Source: Trichomonas tenax (lineage: Eukaryota; Parabasalia; Trichomonadida; Trichomonadidae). From it: DNA of 51,526 nucleotides. Below, piece by piece: positions 9,524 through 19,733 of the stretch. The position numbers and the translations under genes were made by a program. Location: the NCBI GenBank assembly GCA_023091735.1, contig JALKBU010000288.1:1-51526 (forward strand), in the 5' to 3' direction. Numbering within the stretch: the first letter of the stretch is position 1; the number at the start of each line of letters is the position of its first letter. Below the pieces are notes generated by a model, which saw nothing but the letters and a program-made list of their open reading frames with translations, ran no database searches and had not been told where the DNA came from.

Positions 9524-12514
9524 TTATAATTGGTTGACATCCTCCATAGCTTCGATATCTTCGAGGATTCCTCCCTCCTTGTAGTCCTCCTCTGGCCTCT
9601 TCTTCTTGTTCCACTTGCAGCAGCAGAAGATGATCAATGCGATGAAGGCGACCAAGAAGATGCATCCTAGGACTGTCCAAAGGATCTCGGCGCTGTTCAT
9701 TAGCGCGTATGTAATCGTTGGCTTATGGCCTGTGAATGAAACCATGATGAGGTCTGTTCCGCATGCGAGGTTGACTTCGAGGTCTGTGTTTGATGTGGAA
9801 ATCTTCTTGGCTGAAACGGATGAGATTCCCTGCCATCTCGTGAAGTTGACCTTCGTGTCGCTGTTGGCGCTGACCATGATTGCCTGTGAGAAGTAGAAGT
9901 TCTTTGAGATCTGGTCATAAACAGACTCATTGACTGTGATGTTTATGAAAAATGACTTTGGAACGTATGTCGCTCCATAATCGATCTTCGCATTCTGCTC
10001 TTCGAGTGCTAAATCACTCTTGATGTTGATCTCTGAGATATCTGTTGATCCGAGGTTGATTCTGACTGAAGCAAGAAGATATAAGTCTTTTGTGATCTTC
10101 TTGACATCGATTGTGCTGTAAGCACCATCCACCATTTCAACGAGGCCGATTGTTGTCAATGCTGACTTAAAGTCAGTGTGCTTGGATGCCTTGAGAGAGC
10201 TGAGTGATGATTCAGCCTGTGAGGTGATTGCAACAACAAGATTATCGAGTGTAAGTGGAGAAATTGTGTATGCGTTTTGTGCGTTGACGTTAATAATCAA
10301 GTTTTTAGAGATGTATAATGGGAGAAGAGAAGATATTATGTTGATCGTGACTGTGGAGTCTGGATAGCTCTCAATGCACTCCTTATTCCAGTCGCCATCG
10401 ATCCTGAATGTGATAACACCCTGCGTGTTGTTGATGAAGCCGTATCTGAGTCTCTGCAAGAAGTCGTCGCCGTTCCTTGTGATGTGAACAGTTGTTCCTT
10501 CCTTGTTGAATGCCAAGATTGGGAGTGTGCTGCCTCTCTTGCGGAGTATGTATCCACCAGCGAGGTTGTAGCTGTCTATATGGTACTCGATTGCAACCTC
10601 CTGCCTTGCGTCGAGGAAGTAGTCGTTGAGATCAGCCTCAGGGACTGTCTCGTAGGCCTTCTTAGAGAGGAGGAGATATGTGCAGAGACCGACACTCTTT
10701 GATGAAGCAGCGAACTTGACGTTATCGAACTCAGCGTGCGCAACCTTCAGTCCCTGTCCGACGATGTTGACGGCGACACCTGTAACGAAAACGTGTGACA
10801 ATGAACTGATTGTGGAGTCAGATACCTTGAAATTGAACTTCGGATATGTTGTTTCATTTCCTGAGATCCAGATTGGCTTCATTGCAGCGCCATCGAAGGA
10901 GAATACCTCAGAATCGGCCATATCCTTTGTGATTGTTGCTGTTGCCTTCCTTGTGTACTTTGTGATGTATAATCCGAAGTCGCCGTTCTTCTCAGCGAAC
11001 TGGAATCCCTCGCAGTCGCCGTAGCAGAAGTTTGGATAGATTCTCGATGGATAGTCATCGATCGCGTATGAAAGGTCTGTGTAGTCAACAGTCGACGAGC
11101 AGCGGATGTCTAAGACACTCGTTGTCTTCGTGAATCCGACAACGCCTTCATCAGGAAGTATTGGCTGGACGTCTTCGCACAAGAAAGACTTTGCCTTGAG
11201 GAAAGAAGACTTGGCTTTGAGTGCTGGTTGGACCTCAGCGTCTGTTGGCATCTCTGTCTTGAAGTAGGAGACGGAAATGTTCATCGTGATGTATGATTTG
11301 AGGACTTCGGCGTAAACACCGGTTCCTGTGAGGCCAATGACGTAGCGGTATGAAATTCCGTTCATGAGGTTGAGGTGGTAGAAGTGGAGACTGGAATCTG
11401 TGACAGAGAAAGCCTGCGTAACGTTAATCAAACAATTTTCGTTAATTCTTGAATCGTAGTGAACGTTCTTGGCTGAGAACGATGAAACAATGATTGGCAT
11501 GAACTTTGTTGTGACGAATTTGCTTGTGTTAGAGATAGAAAGTTCTTCAACATTGAAATTCTTTTCTGCTTCGAACTGAACTTTCCAATCTTTCTCAACG
11601 AAGCTGAGAGACTTAATGGTAGCCTCGTCCAATGTTGTAGAGACGTATAAATCGCCACAAACAATGATTTTGAATGGAATATTCTTTGTCTTTGTGTCAA
11701 TTGTTAGCGTGGCTCTGTTTGTTATCAAAGCTGGAAGAATGTTAAGGGCGCAGTTCAAAACGAGTGTTGTATCGTTCAAAGTTTCGATATTAAGAGTGGA
11801 AAATCCTGTAAAGCCGTTAATGTTAAGATTAAGCTTCGTATTTTGAACATCTGTTACAAGAAAAACCTTTGTGTTGGAAGGAATGATGGTGTAACGCTGG
11901 AAAATTATATTTGAATCGATTCCAACTGTCGATTCTGTGCCTGGTAACTTGGCTGTAAGTGTTGTTTCCTCGCTACCGATGAAGTTGATGACCTTGGAAC
12001 TGGCGTATTCAACGTCTGCAGACTTTTCAATCGTGATTGACTTTGATGCATTGATAGATTTCAAAAATTGGATAGATTTATCATCGAAGGTAAGGTCCTT
12101 GGCGACAACATTGAGCTCTGCTCCGTCATCGACAGTAATTTGCGAATTTAAAAATGTCAATTTCTCAGCATTGACTGTTTGTTGTGTATCATCGGCAAAA
12201 AAGAACTTAGCATGAGCATTTAAGACAGAAAAATCTGCTAAAACTTGAACGTTCGTCAAATTAAATCTTATTTGAGTGTTATCATCACCATAGAACACTA
12301 ATTTCTTATTACTGATGTTAGCAAGCGCTATATCGAGTGTTGACGTCGCTGAATTATATATTTGCACAGTGATATCTTCATTTTCCGCGTTTGTTACGAT
12401 TTCTTCGAATGTTTGGTAGATAGAAGCCAACTCCAACGTGCAATGGGAGGAATCAGTGTCCACCATGAGACAGAAGTTCTTGCATAAAGCAGCAGAAATA
12501 AACAATCCGATCAT
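9524..12514 (-). CDS. Large type I membrane surface protein (unknown family)
   Basis: The 996 residues start with a short hydrophobic segment (MIGLFISAALCKNF) that fits a signal peptide. A ~940-residue extracellular region follows, rich in Ser, Thr, Val and Asn with many N-x-S/T sites. It has the alternating beta-strand pattern of repeat-rich, possibly beta-helical, adhesin-like proteins. Near the C-terminus lies one membrane span (TVLGCIFLVAFIALIIFCC), then a basic stop-transfer stretch and an acidic ~30-residue cytoplasmic tail. No leucine-rich BspA repeats or catalytic motif were seen. It is probably a cell-surface protein; adhesion is inferred from architecture only. Codon use is relatively GC-rich, so it is likely expressed. 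Confidence 0.85.
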   Translation of the reverse strand: MIGLFISAALCKNFCLMVDTDSSHCTLELASIYQTFEEIVTNAENEDITVQIYNSATSTLDIALANISNKKLVFYGDDNTQIRFNLTNVQVLADFSVLNAHAKFFFADDTQQTVNAEKLTFLNSQITVDDGAELNVVAKDLTFDDKSIQFLKSINASKSITIEKSADVEYASSKVINFIGSEETTLTAKLPGTESTVGIDSNIIFQRYTIIPSNTKVFLVTDVQNTKLNLNINGFTGFSTLNIETLNDTTLVLNCALNILPALITNRATLTIDTKTKNIPFKIIVCGDLYVSTTLDEATIKSLSFVEKDWKVQFEAEKNFNVEELSISNTSKFVTTKFMPIIVSSFSAKNVHYDSRINENCLINVTQAFSVTDSSLHFYHLNLMNGISYRYVIGLTGTGVYAEVLKSYITMNISVSYFKTEMPTDAEVQPALKAKSSFLKAKSFLCEDVQPILPDEGVVGFTKTTSVLDIRCSSTVDYTDLSYAIDDYPSRIYPNFCYGDCEGFQFAEKNGDFGLYITKYTRKATATITKDMADSEVFSFDGAAMKPIWISGNETTYPKFNFKVSDSTISSLSHVFVTGVAVNIVGQGLKVAHAEFDNVKFAASSKSVGLCTYLLLSKKAYETVPEADLNDYFLDARQEVAIEYHIDSYNLAGGYILRKRGSTLPILAFNKEGTTVHITRNGDDFLQRLRYGFINNTQGVITFRIDGDWNKECIESYPDSTVTINIISSLLPLYISKNLIINVNAQNAYTISPLTLDNLVVAITSQAESSLSSLKASKHTDFKSALTTIGLVEMVDGAYSTIDVKKITKDLYLLASVRINLGSTDISEINIKSDLALEEQNAKIDYGATYVPKSFFINITVNESVYDQISKNFYFSQAIMVSANSDTKVNFTRWQGISSVSAKKISTSNTDLEVNLACGTDLIMVSFTGHKPTITYALMNSAEILWTVLGCIFLVAFIALIIFCCCKWNKKKRPEEDYKEGGILEDIEAMEDVNQL

Positions 12515-12662
12515 TTGTAAAAAATAAAAAAAGTTTTTACAACAATATTGTTGAACGTTTAAAATTATTCTTCATAAATTTAACCCTGTTATGTAGTGCC
12601 TGAGCGGTATATGTGCATTAAAGAAAAAACATTACTTTTTATTAATAACAAAAATAAACATA

Positions 12663-14945
12663 TTATTTGCGGCCTTTCTTGCCTGATTTAAGTATATCGG
12701 ATTCTACGATGGTAGCTTCTGTGGTGAGGCCGAGAGATTTGCAGATTGAAAGCTGTTTCTCGAGATCTTTGAGCTTTCGAATGAAGACGAACGCGATTGC
12801 TTTGTTTCCGTTTTCTACGCAGAAACTAACGAATTCTTCTGGGGTGAGGGGCTGCTTGTTGTTGGCCATGTTCTCTATGAGCTGCCAGTTGCCTAAATCA
12901 GCGAATGTGCGAAGCTGTATGTAAGCGTACATTCGTGGAGTGACGTGATACAACTTTGCGATGTTTTGAGCCATCTCAACATTTCCTTCTCTTAATAGTC
13001 TGCTGACTTGTTCTCTTGGGGACTCGAAATTGTCTATTGCGACCATGTTCGCGGCTTGCGCTGCCATACTCTTTGCGTGTCTGCGAATAGCTTTCGACCA
13101 AATCGATTTCTTGTCGATCAAACGAGACAAAGCCATCAACTGTTCAGGAATTCGTCCAAACTTCTCTGGCGGTAACTCATTGACCATAAGAACATGAAGG
13201 CATTTTGTAGGGCTGATGTCTTTGATATTGATAATGATCTTCGGTTCGATATATTGCTTGTATGCGATGTAATGATTGAGGACTGTTATATCTGTCGCTA
13301 AAAGATCAGCGAACTCTTGTGGAGTCATTTGGAGCTTAGTGAAGAACATTGTCTTAATGATGGCATCACCATCGAGCGAATGGAGTGCGTAATCAAGTGG
13401 TTTTGAGTTCAAAATGCGCATCAAGAAATTGACTTTCTGTGTTGGATTTCTAACTCTGTCGATTAATATTTCCTGTGATTTTGATGTCATATGTGCATTT
13501 TTTGCATGTTCAACGAGAGCCGCGTAGTCTGGATTCTGGATCGTTTCGATCTTTCCAATGACTTGTGATAGAGATTTGTCTCCGTGAAGATAAAACATTG
13601 TGCTTGCCCAGCTTATAGCGACGAGGGATGTATTGAAATCAAATAAATTGCACGCTCTATACGCGAACTCGTAGTAGTTCATCTCCATTGCGAATTCAAT
13701 CGTGTGAACGGGCTTCATTTGATCTAATCCAGCTGATGTTGTCGTGAAACCGAATTCTGGTGATCTGATGGTATTAAGCATTCTCAATTTCTTTATTGTC
13801 GAGACATATTCGGAATTATCGAGTCCAAAAATGTGAATTAAGAAAATAGCAACACTCATTATCGTTTCTTGCAGTGTTGGATCAATAACTGATAAAGCAG
13901 CAAACAGCAATGTCTGCATGTAACGTTCTGCGTCACTTTCTACTTCACGTAACAAATTAATAAATTGAGGATTTTCTTTTTCGAATAAATCTCTCATTGT
14001 AAAGAGCCTTTGTAATCTTTTGTTCTTTACCAATGAAGAAATCGCGTAAGGAATTGGCTGAATGAAATACATTCCATCGGCTGTATAAAGTTTTGTGTGG
14101 TCGATGTCTTGAACCGTTAAATGCGCTTTTGCGAACGGTAGTTCAAAATTTATATTAGGAATTGCGTAAACGAATGTTTTGTTGTTGATAATTGCTAAAA
14201 CACGGCCTTCATCGAAGAAAGCGAGCAAATCAATTTGATCATTCAGCGTCCAATGGGACTCTTCAGGCGATGATGTCGAAAAAATGAATAAATTTTGAGG
14301 ATTTGAAATGGCAATATAAGTTCCAGTTGATGAAATCTTGATTTTGTTTGGAGAAAACTGTATTCTCTTGACCAATACGGCTTCATTTTCTCTTACAACG
14401 CAAATTGATCCATTTTCGAATCCTATATAAGCTTCATTTGAATCTCCGCGAATGAAATCCATGCAAATCGGCTTTGATTCCAAGTTCACAGTGAAGAACG
14501 GATGGAATCTACCAAGTGAGTAATCGAAAACAGACAAAAATCCGTCGGCGTGAAGACATGCGACGCCATCATAAAAAGAAGAAGAAAGAATGATATCCTT
14601 CTTGCTGATGTCGTTGTACGTGCCAAGGAGTTCGCCTGTGATTCTGTAGACCTTGATAACGCCTGGGTAGTACAATAATCCGATTTTTCCGCCATGGCAC
14701 CAAATCGTCTCAAAAGAGCCGGGATCGCACTTTATGTCGCGGGAAGCGACTTTGTGACCCGAGTTTGTGATGATATCGAAGAAAGAATGCGGCTTATTTC
14801 GCTTTCTCAAGAAAGGGCCGCCGAAAGAACACGGAACAAGGCCATAGTGGTCCTCATTGACGCCGAGGCAAGAGAACATGTTTCGTACGATGTACTTTTT
14901 GCCTCCAATTTCCTTCCAATCGTTACAAAACTTGTTTAAATCCAT
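12663..14945 (-). CDS. VPS16: Vps16, HOPS/CORVET tethering subunit
   Basis: The 760 residues match Vps16 in length and layout. The N-terminal half is a WD-like propeller beginning FCNDWKEIGGKKYIVRNMF (the family start is 'NW..LG...YR'). The C-terminal half is an alpha-solenoid, where the clearest matches lie: LRMLNTIRSPEFG (family 'LRVLNAVRD...G'), YIQLRTFADLGNWQLIENMA (family 'KLTALADLEDWEELEKFS') and the basic final residues. Vps16 is a core subunit of the class C complex shared by CORVET and HOPS, which tethers endosomal and lysosomal membranes before SNARE fusion. Start choice is supported by an upstream initiator TCACA. It lies 148 bp upstream of the surface-protein gene in the same orientation; there is no evidence of co-transcription. 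Confidence 0.85.
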   Translation of the reverse strand: MDLNKFCNDWKEIGGKKYIVRNMFSCLGVNEDHYGLVPCSFGGPFLRKRNKPHSFFDIITNSGHKVASRDIKCDPGSFETIWCHGGKIGLLYYPGVIKVYRITGELLGTYNDISKKDIILSSSFYDGVACLHADGFLSVFDYSLGRFHPFFTVNLESKPICMDFIRGDSNEAYIGFENGSICVVRENEAVLVKRIQFSPNKIKISSTGTYIAISNPQNLFIFSTSSPEESHWTLNDQIDLLAFFDEGRVLAIINNKTFVYAIPNINFELPFAKAHLTVQDIDHTKLYTADGMYFIQPIPYAISSLVKNKRLQRLFTMRDLFEKENPQFINLLREVESDAERYMQTLLFAALSVIDPTLQETIMSVAIFLIHIFGLDNSEYVSTIKKLRMLNTIRSPEFGFTTTSAGLDQMKPVHTIEFAMEMNYYEFAYRACNLFDFNTSLVAISWASTMFYLHGDKSLSQVIGKIETIQNPDYAALVEHAKNAHMTSKSQEILIDRVRNPTQKVNFLMRILNSKPLDYALHSLDGDAIIKTMFFTKLQMTPQEFADLLATDITVLNHYIAYKQYIEPKIIINIKDISPTKCLHVLMVNELPPEKFGRIPEQLMALSRLIDKKSIWSKAIRRHAKSMAAQAANMVAIDNFESPREQVSRLLREGNVEMAQNIAKLYHVTPRMYAYIQLRTFADLGNWQLIENMANNKQPLTPEEFVSFCVENGNKAIAFVFIRKLKDLEKQLSICKSLGLTTEATIVESDILKSGKKGRK

Positions 14946-14967
14946 TTTTTTGAATTTATGTTATTTT

Positions 14968-14972
14968 TGTGA
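14968..14972 (-). promoter_or_regulatory. Initiator (TCACA) of the Vps16 gene
   Basis: On the minus strand, TCACA precedes AAAATAAC and lies about 25 nt upstream of the Vps16 ATG. It fits the trichomonad initiator TCAYW. Motif match only. Confidence 0.5.
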
Positions 14973-15530
14973 GTTATAAATAGAGCACTGCCCGCATATC
15001 GCTATTTTTGTCGCTTTTTTCGATTGTCATTCTAATTAATTATAAAAAGGTGACATTATTCAACTTGTCAAAAATCTGCTTGCCAATATTTACTTTACAT
15101 GACAAATCCGACATGTAAAAAACACATCAATTCGTTATCATAATTAAGTTATTCCCGCTGAAACAATAATCATTGAAAATACGTTCAGAATGTTGACCTT
15201 ATATTATGAAATTCAATTATACAGCTTTGATTTCACACAACTTGCATGAAATTGATACTTTATTATAGCATAAACTCTTCATTTTACTTAAATATCATTA
15301 TAACCAAGCATCTTTAATTTCTTTTTTAGTAATAATTATCTTTCAATATGATATCAAGTCTGTGAATAATTTCAATCTTCAACATAGAAATGAATGAGAT
15401 CTGTCGACTGTTCTAAATAGATCACTGTATAAAATTAATACGAATTTTAAAACTTTTAGGTTTAGTTCATAATTGGAATGGTGAAAGAATTTTGACAAAT
15501 AAACAATTTTCGACATGTAAATTTTCCATA
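14973..15530. other. Divergent intergenic region
   Basis: About 560 bp of AT-rich sequence between divergent Vps16 and the Wntless-like gene. No gene or repeat was recognised. Confidence 0.5.
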
Positions 15531-16904
15531 ATGTCAGATGCTTTGCAAGATGATTTAATCATTGTGGAAAAGACGGCAAATCATCGGTCATCTAACACAA
15601 CAGACAAAAGGAAAAAGCCAGTAAATGTTAACGACCCCGAAATCAAGAAACCAACAAGATTTCAATTCGAATGCGGTGATATGGCGGTGTTTCTTTTGAT
15701 GGCTGCATTCCTACTGATGACGCTCATCACACCATTTACAAAAATGGTGTATATGACATTCCAAAAGAATGAAACAATATCTGAAAATACAGAAGCAGTC
15801 AATTTATATAATTTCGTTGATGTTAATGATACACTGGATGTGTACACCATATTTTTAACTGTTACGAGAAATAATATCAAAATCAAAAACTATCCAATAA
15901 ATTTCAATCTTTCAATTGAGTTTGACCAAGAATATAATACTCCTTATGATGTATTTAATCACACCTTTAACAAGACAATAACATTTCCAAAAAATTCATT
16001 AACAAGCAATGATGTTCTAATTTGGAAAGGAAAAAATCAAAAAATTAGAAGAATGGAGTTAAACCTTCTAATGAAAGGAGATTTAACAAACATTGAATCT
16101 TTCAAATGCGAAATTTGCGCATCGATTTCAATTTATAAGCAACTTCAGTTTTTCAAGCACACAGTGATGACAGGATGCTTGCTTGCGTTGTTTGAGAACT
16201 TGATTGGTGTTCTATTGAAAAGAGAAAATCGTTACACAAATTATCAATTAATATTGTTTAATTTCATTGTTTTAGCCGTCAATCCATTCACATATTTAGG
16301 AAAAGCCTTCGACAATGTATATGTACACATTGCTTTGAGTTGTTTATTTATGCTCGCGAGAAGAATTTTTGATCTCTATATTGTCGAATCAATTTGCGGA
16401 AATGTGTCGAAGTTAATAAGAATTGTATGGTATACAGTGTCTATTTTATTAACAATAGCGGATATCTTTTATAACAATGATTCAAATATGGATTACATTC
16501 GCTATGACACTAGTTTCAGGCCAATTATTTATGCGACGATTCCTCTTGAAATAATTTATCATTGCATGTTCTTTGGAGGACTTGCATCGACTGATTGCAA
16601 TAGAGTCATGCTTGAAATTGCATTTGTTCTATTCACTCATTTTCCATATGCAGTGATTTCATTTATCACAAAAGCATTTTATATTTTCTATGCTGAACAA
16701 TACAGATTCATTCTCAATTTCAATAAATACAGTGTTGAGATTATTGTGGCTTTGGCATCAGTGACATTTCCATTCAACTATCCGGATGTTAAAGAGAAGA
16801 AGCGAAGGAGAGAAAAGAAGCCACCCAAAACAGAAATGAATCTTGATGATCTCGTCATCACAATCGATGATGATCCAGACGACCTCGTTCACGTTAACAA
16901 TTAA
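15531..16904 (+). CDS. Multi-pass membrane protein with Wntless-like layout, copy 1
   Basis: The start is placed at the first ATG in frame (15531), giving 457 residues. The layout is a ~48-residue charged cytosolic N-terminus, one membrane span (MAVFLLMAAFLLMTLITPF), a ~125-residue lumenal or extracellular domain with several N-x-S/T sites, about six to seven closely spaced membrane spans, and a charged tail (KKRRREKKPPK, then an acidic DDDPDD stretch). A lone first span, a beta-rich lumenal domain and a seven-span bundle are the arrangement of Wntless and GOST-type trafficking proteins. The gene at 25680 has the same layout. The family assignment is inference from topology, not from a conserved motif. 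A role in cargo sorting is possible. Confidence 0.75.
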   Translation: MSDALQDDLIIVEKTANHRSSNTTDKRKKPVNVNDPEIKKPTRFQFECGDMAVFLLMAAFLLMTLITPFTKMVYMTFQKNETISENTEAVNLYNFVDVNDTLDVYTIFLTVTRNNIKIKNYPINFNLSIEFDQEYNTPYDVFNHTFNKTITFPKNSLTSNDVLIWKGKNQKIRRMELNLLMKGDLTNIESFKCEICASISIYKQLQFFKHTVMTGCLLALFENLIGVLLKRENRYTNYQLILFNFIVLAVNPFTYLGKAFDNVYVHIALSCLFMLARRIFDLYIVESICGNVSKLIRIVWYTVSILLTIADIFYNNDSNMDYIRYDTSFRPIIYATIPLEIIYHCMFFGGLASTDCNRVMLEIAFVLFTHFPYAVISFITKAFYIFYAEQYRFILNFNKYSVEIIVALASVTFPFNYPDVKEKKRRREKKPPKTEMNLDDLVITIDDDPDDLVHVNN

Positions 16905-17035
16905 CTTTTGTTTGTATTTTAAAGAACTCTATATATATCAATTGATATATTATCATTGTATAAGAAAATAAGTGAGAAATATAATGAAAATGCATCGATT
17001 AAATTCAAATATATCTTTATTGGGTAATTCTATTT

Positions 17036-17926
17036 TTATTTATGGATTGGAACAACACCACGAACCTCTAATGATCTCTGAAGACGTGTGAAAGCCTTGC
17101 TATCACCGCTAATTTCTGCAGTAGTCTCAGGAACCTTCTCTTGTTCATAGAGAGGTTCATCTGCAATGAATTTTTCTAAGTGGGAAACTTTCTCGCGCTT
17201 TGGACGAGCAGCAAGTTCTTTATTGCGTTCCTCGACCTCCTTCGCAGCCTGAAGTGTGTTCTCGAACTGCGGCATCAAAGCATCTTCTTCTCTCTGTCTC
17301 ATAATTCTGTTATTCTCCTTGATAATCTTTCTAATGCGCATTTTCTCAGCGACTGGCATGCTTTCTGGGAGATAAGCGTTCAAAATCAAATCCTTACGTG
17401 CCTTCTTATCTGGTTTTGGTGGGATAATCTTATCGAGGCCTTCTGGAGCGAGTGGCACATCGCCCTCGAGCCAATCTCCAATGCCATCGTTATATTCCTC
17501 ATCATTGACGTGTTCTGCTGGATCGATTGTTGTGAAATTTTCTTCGACTGGTTCTGGCTTCTTTGGCTTGGCAATAAGCTTCTCTGAGTTATACGATTCA
17601 TCTGATGTTGGTAAATTAGCTTTCTTCGGCTTCGGATTTATTCTATTCTCGTATTTATTTGGTTTATATTTCTTTTTACTCGGCTCTTCGCCCCAGATGT
17701 CGACAAGCTCCGTCTTTGGTGGTGCCGGTCTCTTCTCAACCTCAGGACGTGGATGAAGTGGGATTCTTACCTTCTTTTTCGGCGCCATCTCATCATCTTC
17801 CTTGAAAAGAGCTGAGTTAGGGACTATATCAGGAATTGTCTGCTCACTCTTCTTGATTTCGCGTTCGAGGGCCTCTTCAGCGACCTTCTTCTCGCGCTGC
17901 TGCTTCTTCCTGTTCCCTTTAGGCAT
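17036..17926 (-). CDS. Nop53-like 60S ribosome-assembly factor
   Basis: This 296-residue, very charged protein has a basic lysine-rich start (MPKGNRKKQQREKK), the short motif ELVDIWGEE (Nop53 proteins carry a conserved D(I/L)W(G/A) here), a long basic helical middle, and an end (KAFTRLQRSLEVRGVVP) resembling the Nop53 C-terminal pattern of the type RFKSLQRRNxIEP. Nop53 is a nucleolar factor that brings the exosome-associated helicase Mtr4 to pre-60S particles during 5.8S/ITS2 processing. The match rests on short motifs and composition, so confidence is moderate. It is transcribed divergently from the next gene, with only 32 bp between the two ATGs. Confidence 0.6.
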   Translation of the reverse strand: MPKGNRKKQQREKKVAEEALEREIKKSEQTIPDIVPNSALFKEDDEMAPKKKVRIPLHPRPEVEKRPAPPKTELVDIWGEEPSKKKYKPNKYENRINPKPKKANLPTSDESYNSEKLIAKPKKPEPVEENFTTIDPAEHVNDEEYNDGIGDWLEGDVPLAPEGLDKIIPPKPDKKARKDLILNAYLPESMPVAEKMRIRKIIKENNRIMRQREEDALMPQFENTLQAAKEVEERNKELAARPKREKVSHLEKFIADEPLYEQEKVPETTAEISGDSKAFTRLQRSLEVRGVVPIHK

Positions 17927-17929
17927 TCT

Positions 17930-17966
17930 GAGGACATAAAAAGTGCCAAAATCTCCTTATGTCCTC
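17930..17966. promoter_or_regulatory. Shared divergent promoter with 10-bp inverted repeat
   Basis: GAGGACATAA (17930-17939) and TTATGTCCTC (17957-17966) are perfect reverse complements 17 nt apart. They lie between the divergent starts of the Nop53-like gene (ATG at 17926, minus) and the 174-residue gene (ATG at 17959, inside the right arm). The symmetric placement suggests one promoter element serving each direction. The function is inference. Confidence 0.4.
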
Positions 17967-18483
17967 TCCATGTTTGCATTTCATGATAGATATGCGTGAT
18001 GTGGACGTCGCTCTCGGTCTGGGAATCATTCCTACACCACAGCTCGATTTTGCGCACAGAATTTTATATTTTTTGAATTCAACATCATTAAATCAATTCA
18101 ATAAAATCAGAATATATCTAAAATGCAAGACTACGTACGTCGAAGTATCTCCTATGCTCTTAGTTCCGGCTTCTCTTGCTGAATTTATCAATTTATTAAC
18201 AACATGTCTTAATGGACTCGATGTGAAGGTCGATAACCTCAGAGTTATGACGCTTAAAAGGGAATTACCACAATTGCCGAAAATTTCTTACGCTGTTCAT
18301 CCAACTGCTGAAAAAGTCGCTAATCCAGCAACAATTGTATCGAATCCATGCATCATAGAGCTCTCCCGTACTCCTGATAACCTCGATTCACAACATATTT
18401 GTTTCTCTAAATATCCACTTGATCCGATTCAACAGTGTGGAGCCATTGTGGCGGCCTTCGAAAAGAACTTTAAGATAGAATGA
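17959..18483 (+). CDS. Conserved-looking hypothetical protein, 174 residues
   Basis: The family is not recognised. The protein is of normal composition, soluble, with mixed helix and strand, no signal peptide and no membrane span. It starts MSSPCLHFMIDMRDVDVAL and ends QCGAIVAAFEKNFKIE. A second ATG at 17983 (MIDMRDV) is an alternative start and would leave more room for a promoter. Good codon use and divergence from a ribosome-assembly gene across 32 bp support a real, probably housekeeping, gene. Confidence 0.7.
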   Translation: MSSPCLHFMIDMRDVDVALGLGIIPTPQLDFAHRILYFLNSTSLNQFNKIRIYLKCKTTYVEVSPMLLVPASLAEFINLLTTCLNGLDVKVDNLRVMTLKRELPQLPKISYAVHPTAEKVANPATIVSNPCIIELSRTPDNLDSQHICFSKYPLDPIQQCGAIVAAFEKNFKIE

Positions 18484-18901
18484 TCAAAATTACATTAATA
18501 TGAAATATTAATCGGGTCACATATTTGATTTCTGCTTTACAGCTCTTTTTTTACTTGATTCCTGTTGTTTTATGGATAGATTATGTATTGTATTTACATT
18601 GATAATAAAATGTCTTGAATATATAATATTTGTACTTCTTATTTTATGAATTTCTCCCTAACAAACACCATTATACATTGAAACTATCTATATTAAGAGA
18701 AGTTTTTGCATATATTAATTTTATCTTTCTTTTTTAAAAAATTTGGAGCCATTTCTATTATATATTATTAGAAAGCGATGTCGGCTTCAAATATAATTTT
18801 GATTTTGCGATGGGGAGAAAAACGTATAATTTTTTTAAAAAAGTATGTTTTTGTAATAAAATCAAATTTGTTTGCAAGTTGTGTAATATACTTCTGGCAC
18901 T
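18484..18901. other. Convergent AT-rich spacer
   Basis: About 420 bp between the stops of the 174-residue gene and eL33. Very AT-rich with several AATAAA-like signals. No gene or repeat was recognised. Confidence 0.5.
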
Positions 18902-19210
18902 TTAGATTGTGCTTGGGAAGAGCATAACACGAACCTGCTTGCCAAGCATCTGTGGTGGAAGGTTCTTCTCGAACTTAGCGCGAACGACACCAGAGTTACC
19001 GTGTGGCTGTGTGATTACGCCCCAGTTGATGAATTCCTGCTTGTCAAACTTCCAGACAGAAGCAACCTTCTTGCCCGCAAAGAACTGAGCTTCCTCCTTG
19101 GAAACGACGCCCTGGATTTCGAGGAGAGCCTGGTTTGGCTTGATGATGCGCTTGGAGCGGCGGAAGGAGACGAATGTAGCTGGAACAAAGAGCTTGGTCT
19201 GCTCAGACAT
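18902..19210 (-). CDS. 60S ribosomal protein eL33 (L35a)
   Basis: The 102 residues match eL33 across the domain: an N-terminal segment LFVPATFVSFRRSKR, the ALLEIQGV strand, the loop KKVASVWKF, and the hallmark end HGNSGVVRAKFEKNLPPQ followed by VRVMLFPS. It is a structural protein of the large ribosomal subunit. The start is set by the family N-terminus and by an upstream M3-M5 promoter that gives a leader of about 11 nt. Confidence 0.95.
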   Translation of the reverse strand: MSEQTKLFVPATFVSFRRSKRIIKPNQALLEIQGVVSKEEAQFFAGKKVASVWKFDKQEFINWGVITQPHGNSGVVRAKFEKNLPPQMLGKQVRVMLFPSTI

Positions 19211-19217
19211 TTGTTGA

Positions 19218-19239
19218 AAAGGGATCGACCATAACCGCC
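19218..19239 (-). promoter_or_regulatory. M3 plus M5 core promoter of eL33
   Basis: On the minus strand GGCGGTTA (19239-19232) fits the trichomonad M3 element (D-R-C-S-G-Y-T-D, Myb-like site). CCTTT (19222-19218) fits M5, the alternative initiator at which transcription starts on the second C. M5 ends 7 nt before the ATG. No TCAYW initiator is present in the leader. M3 and M5 are described for Trichomonas vaginalis; use here is inferred from exact motif matches and spacing. Confidence 0.75.
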
Positions 19240-19733
19240 ATAGTCTATCGTCCTTTTTTCTTTTCCATTTTTGTGTTCCATTTAATAGATATTTTGTTGT
19301 AGAGTATATTTTATTAACTAATTTTGCTTGAAAATGAGTTTTATAATTTTGTATTTTGATATCTTTCGCAATATTTTGGATATAATCTCAACTTTGTCTA
19401 AGCTATTTATTTCTAAATTCATTTGGCTTAATTTTTCAAAATATAAATTTCAAAAACTTAAATTACAAAATCATCTAATGATAATATGATTAAATTATCT
19501 ACATCCTCGAATTGTAAAGAACTTCAAATGTAATATAATTATTCATCATATTATCAAAATATCTTCAATATTCAATGCATGAATAGAGAATTTTATTTGA
19601 TAAAACAAATATATGAATCCTTGGGTATCTGATTATATTTAGACAAATGCTATAGAGTGATTAGAAAAGGAAGATAGAATAATAATTTGGGGTGTAAAAA
19701 TATTATAATGGGGATGAACAATTTGGACACAAA
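19240..19733. other. AT-rich intergenic region
   Basis: Very AT-rich sequence upstream of eL33 and upstream of the spliced locus. No reading frame, repeat or RNA gene was recognised. Confidence 0.4.
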
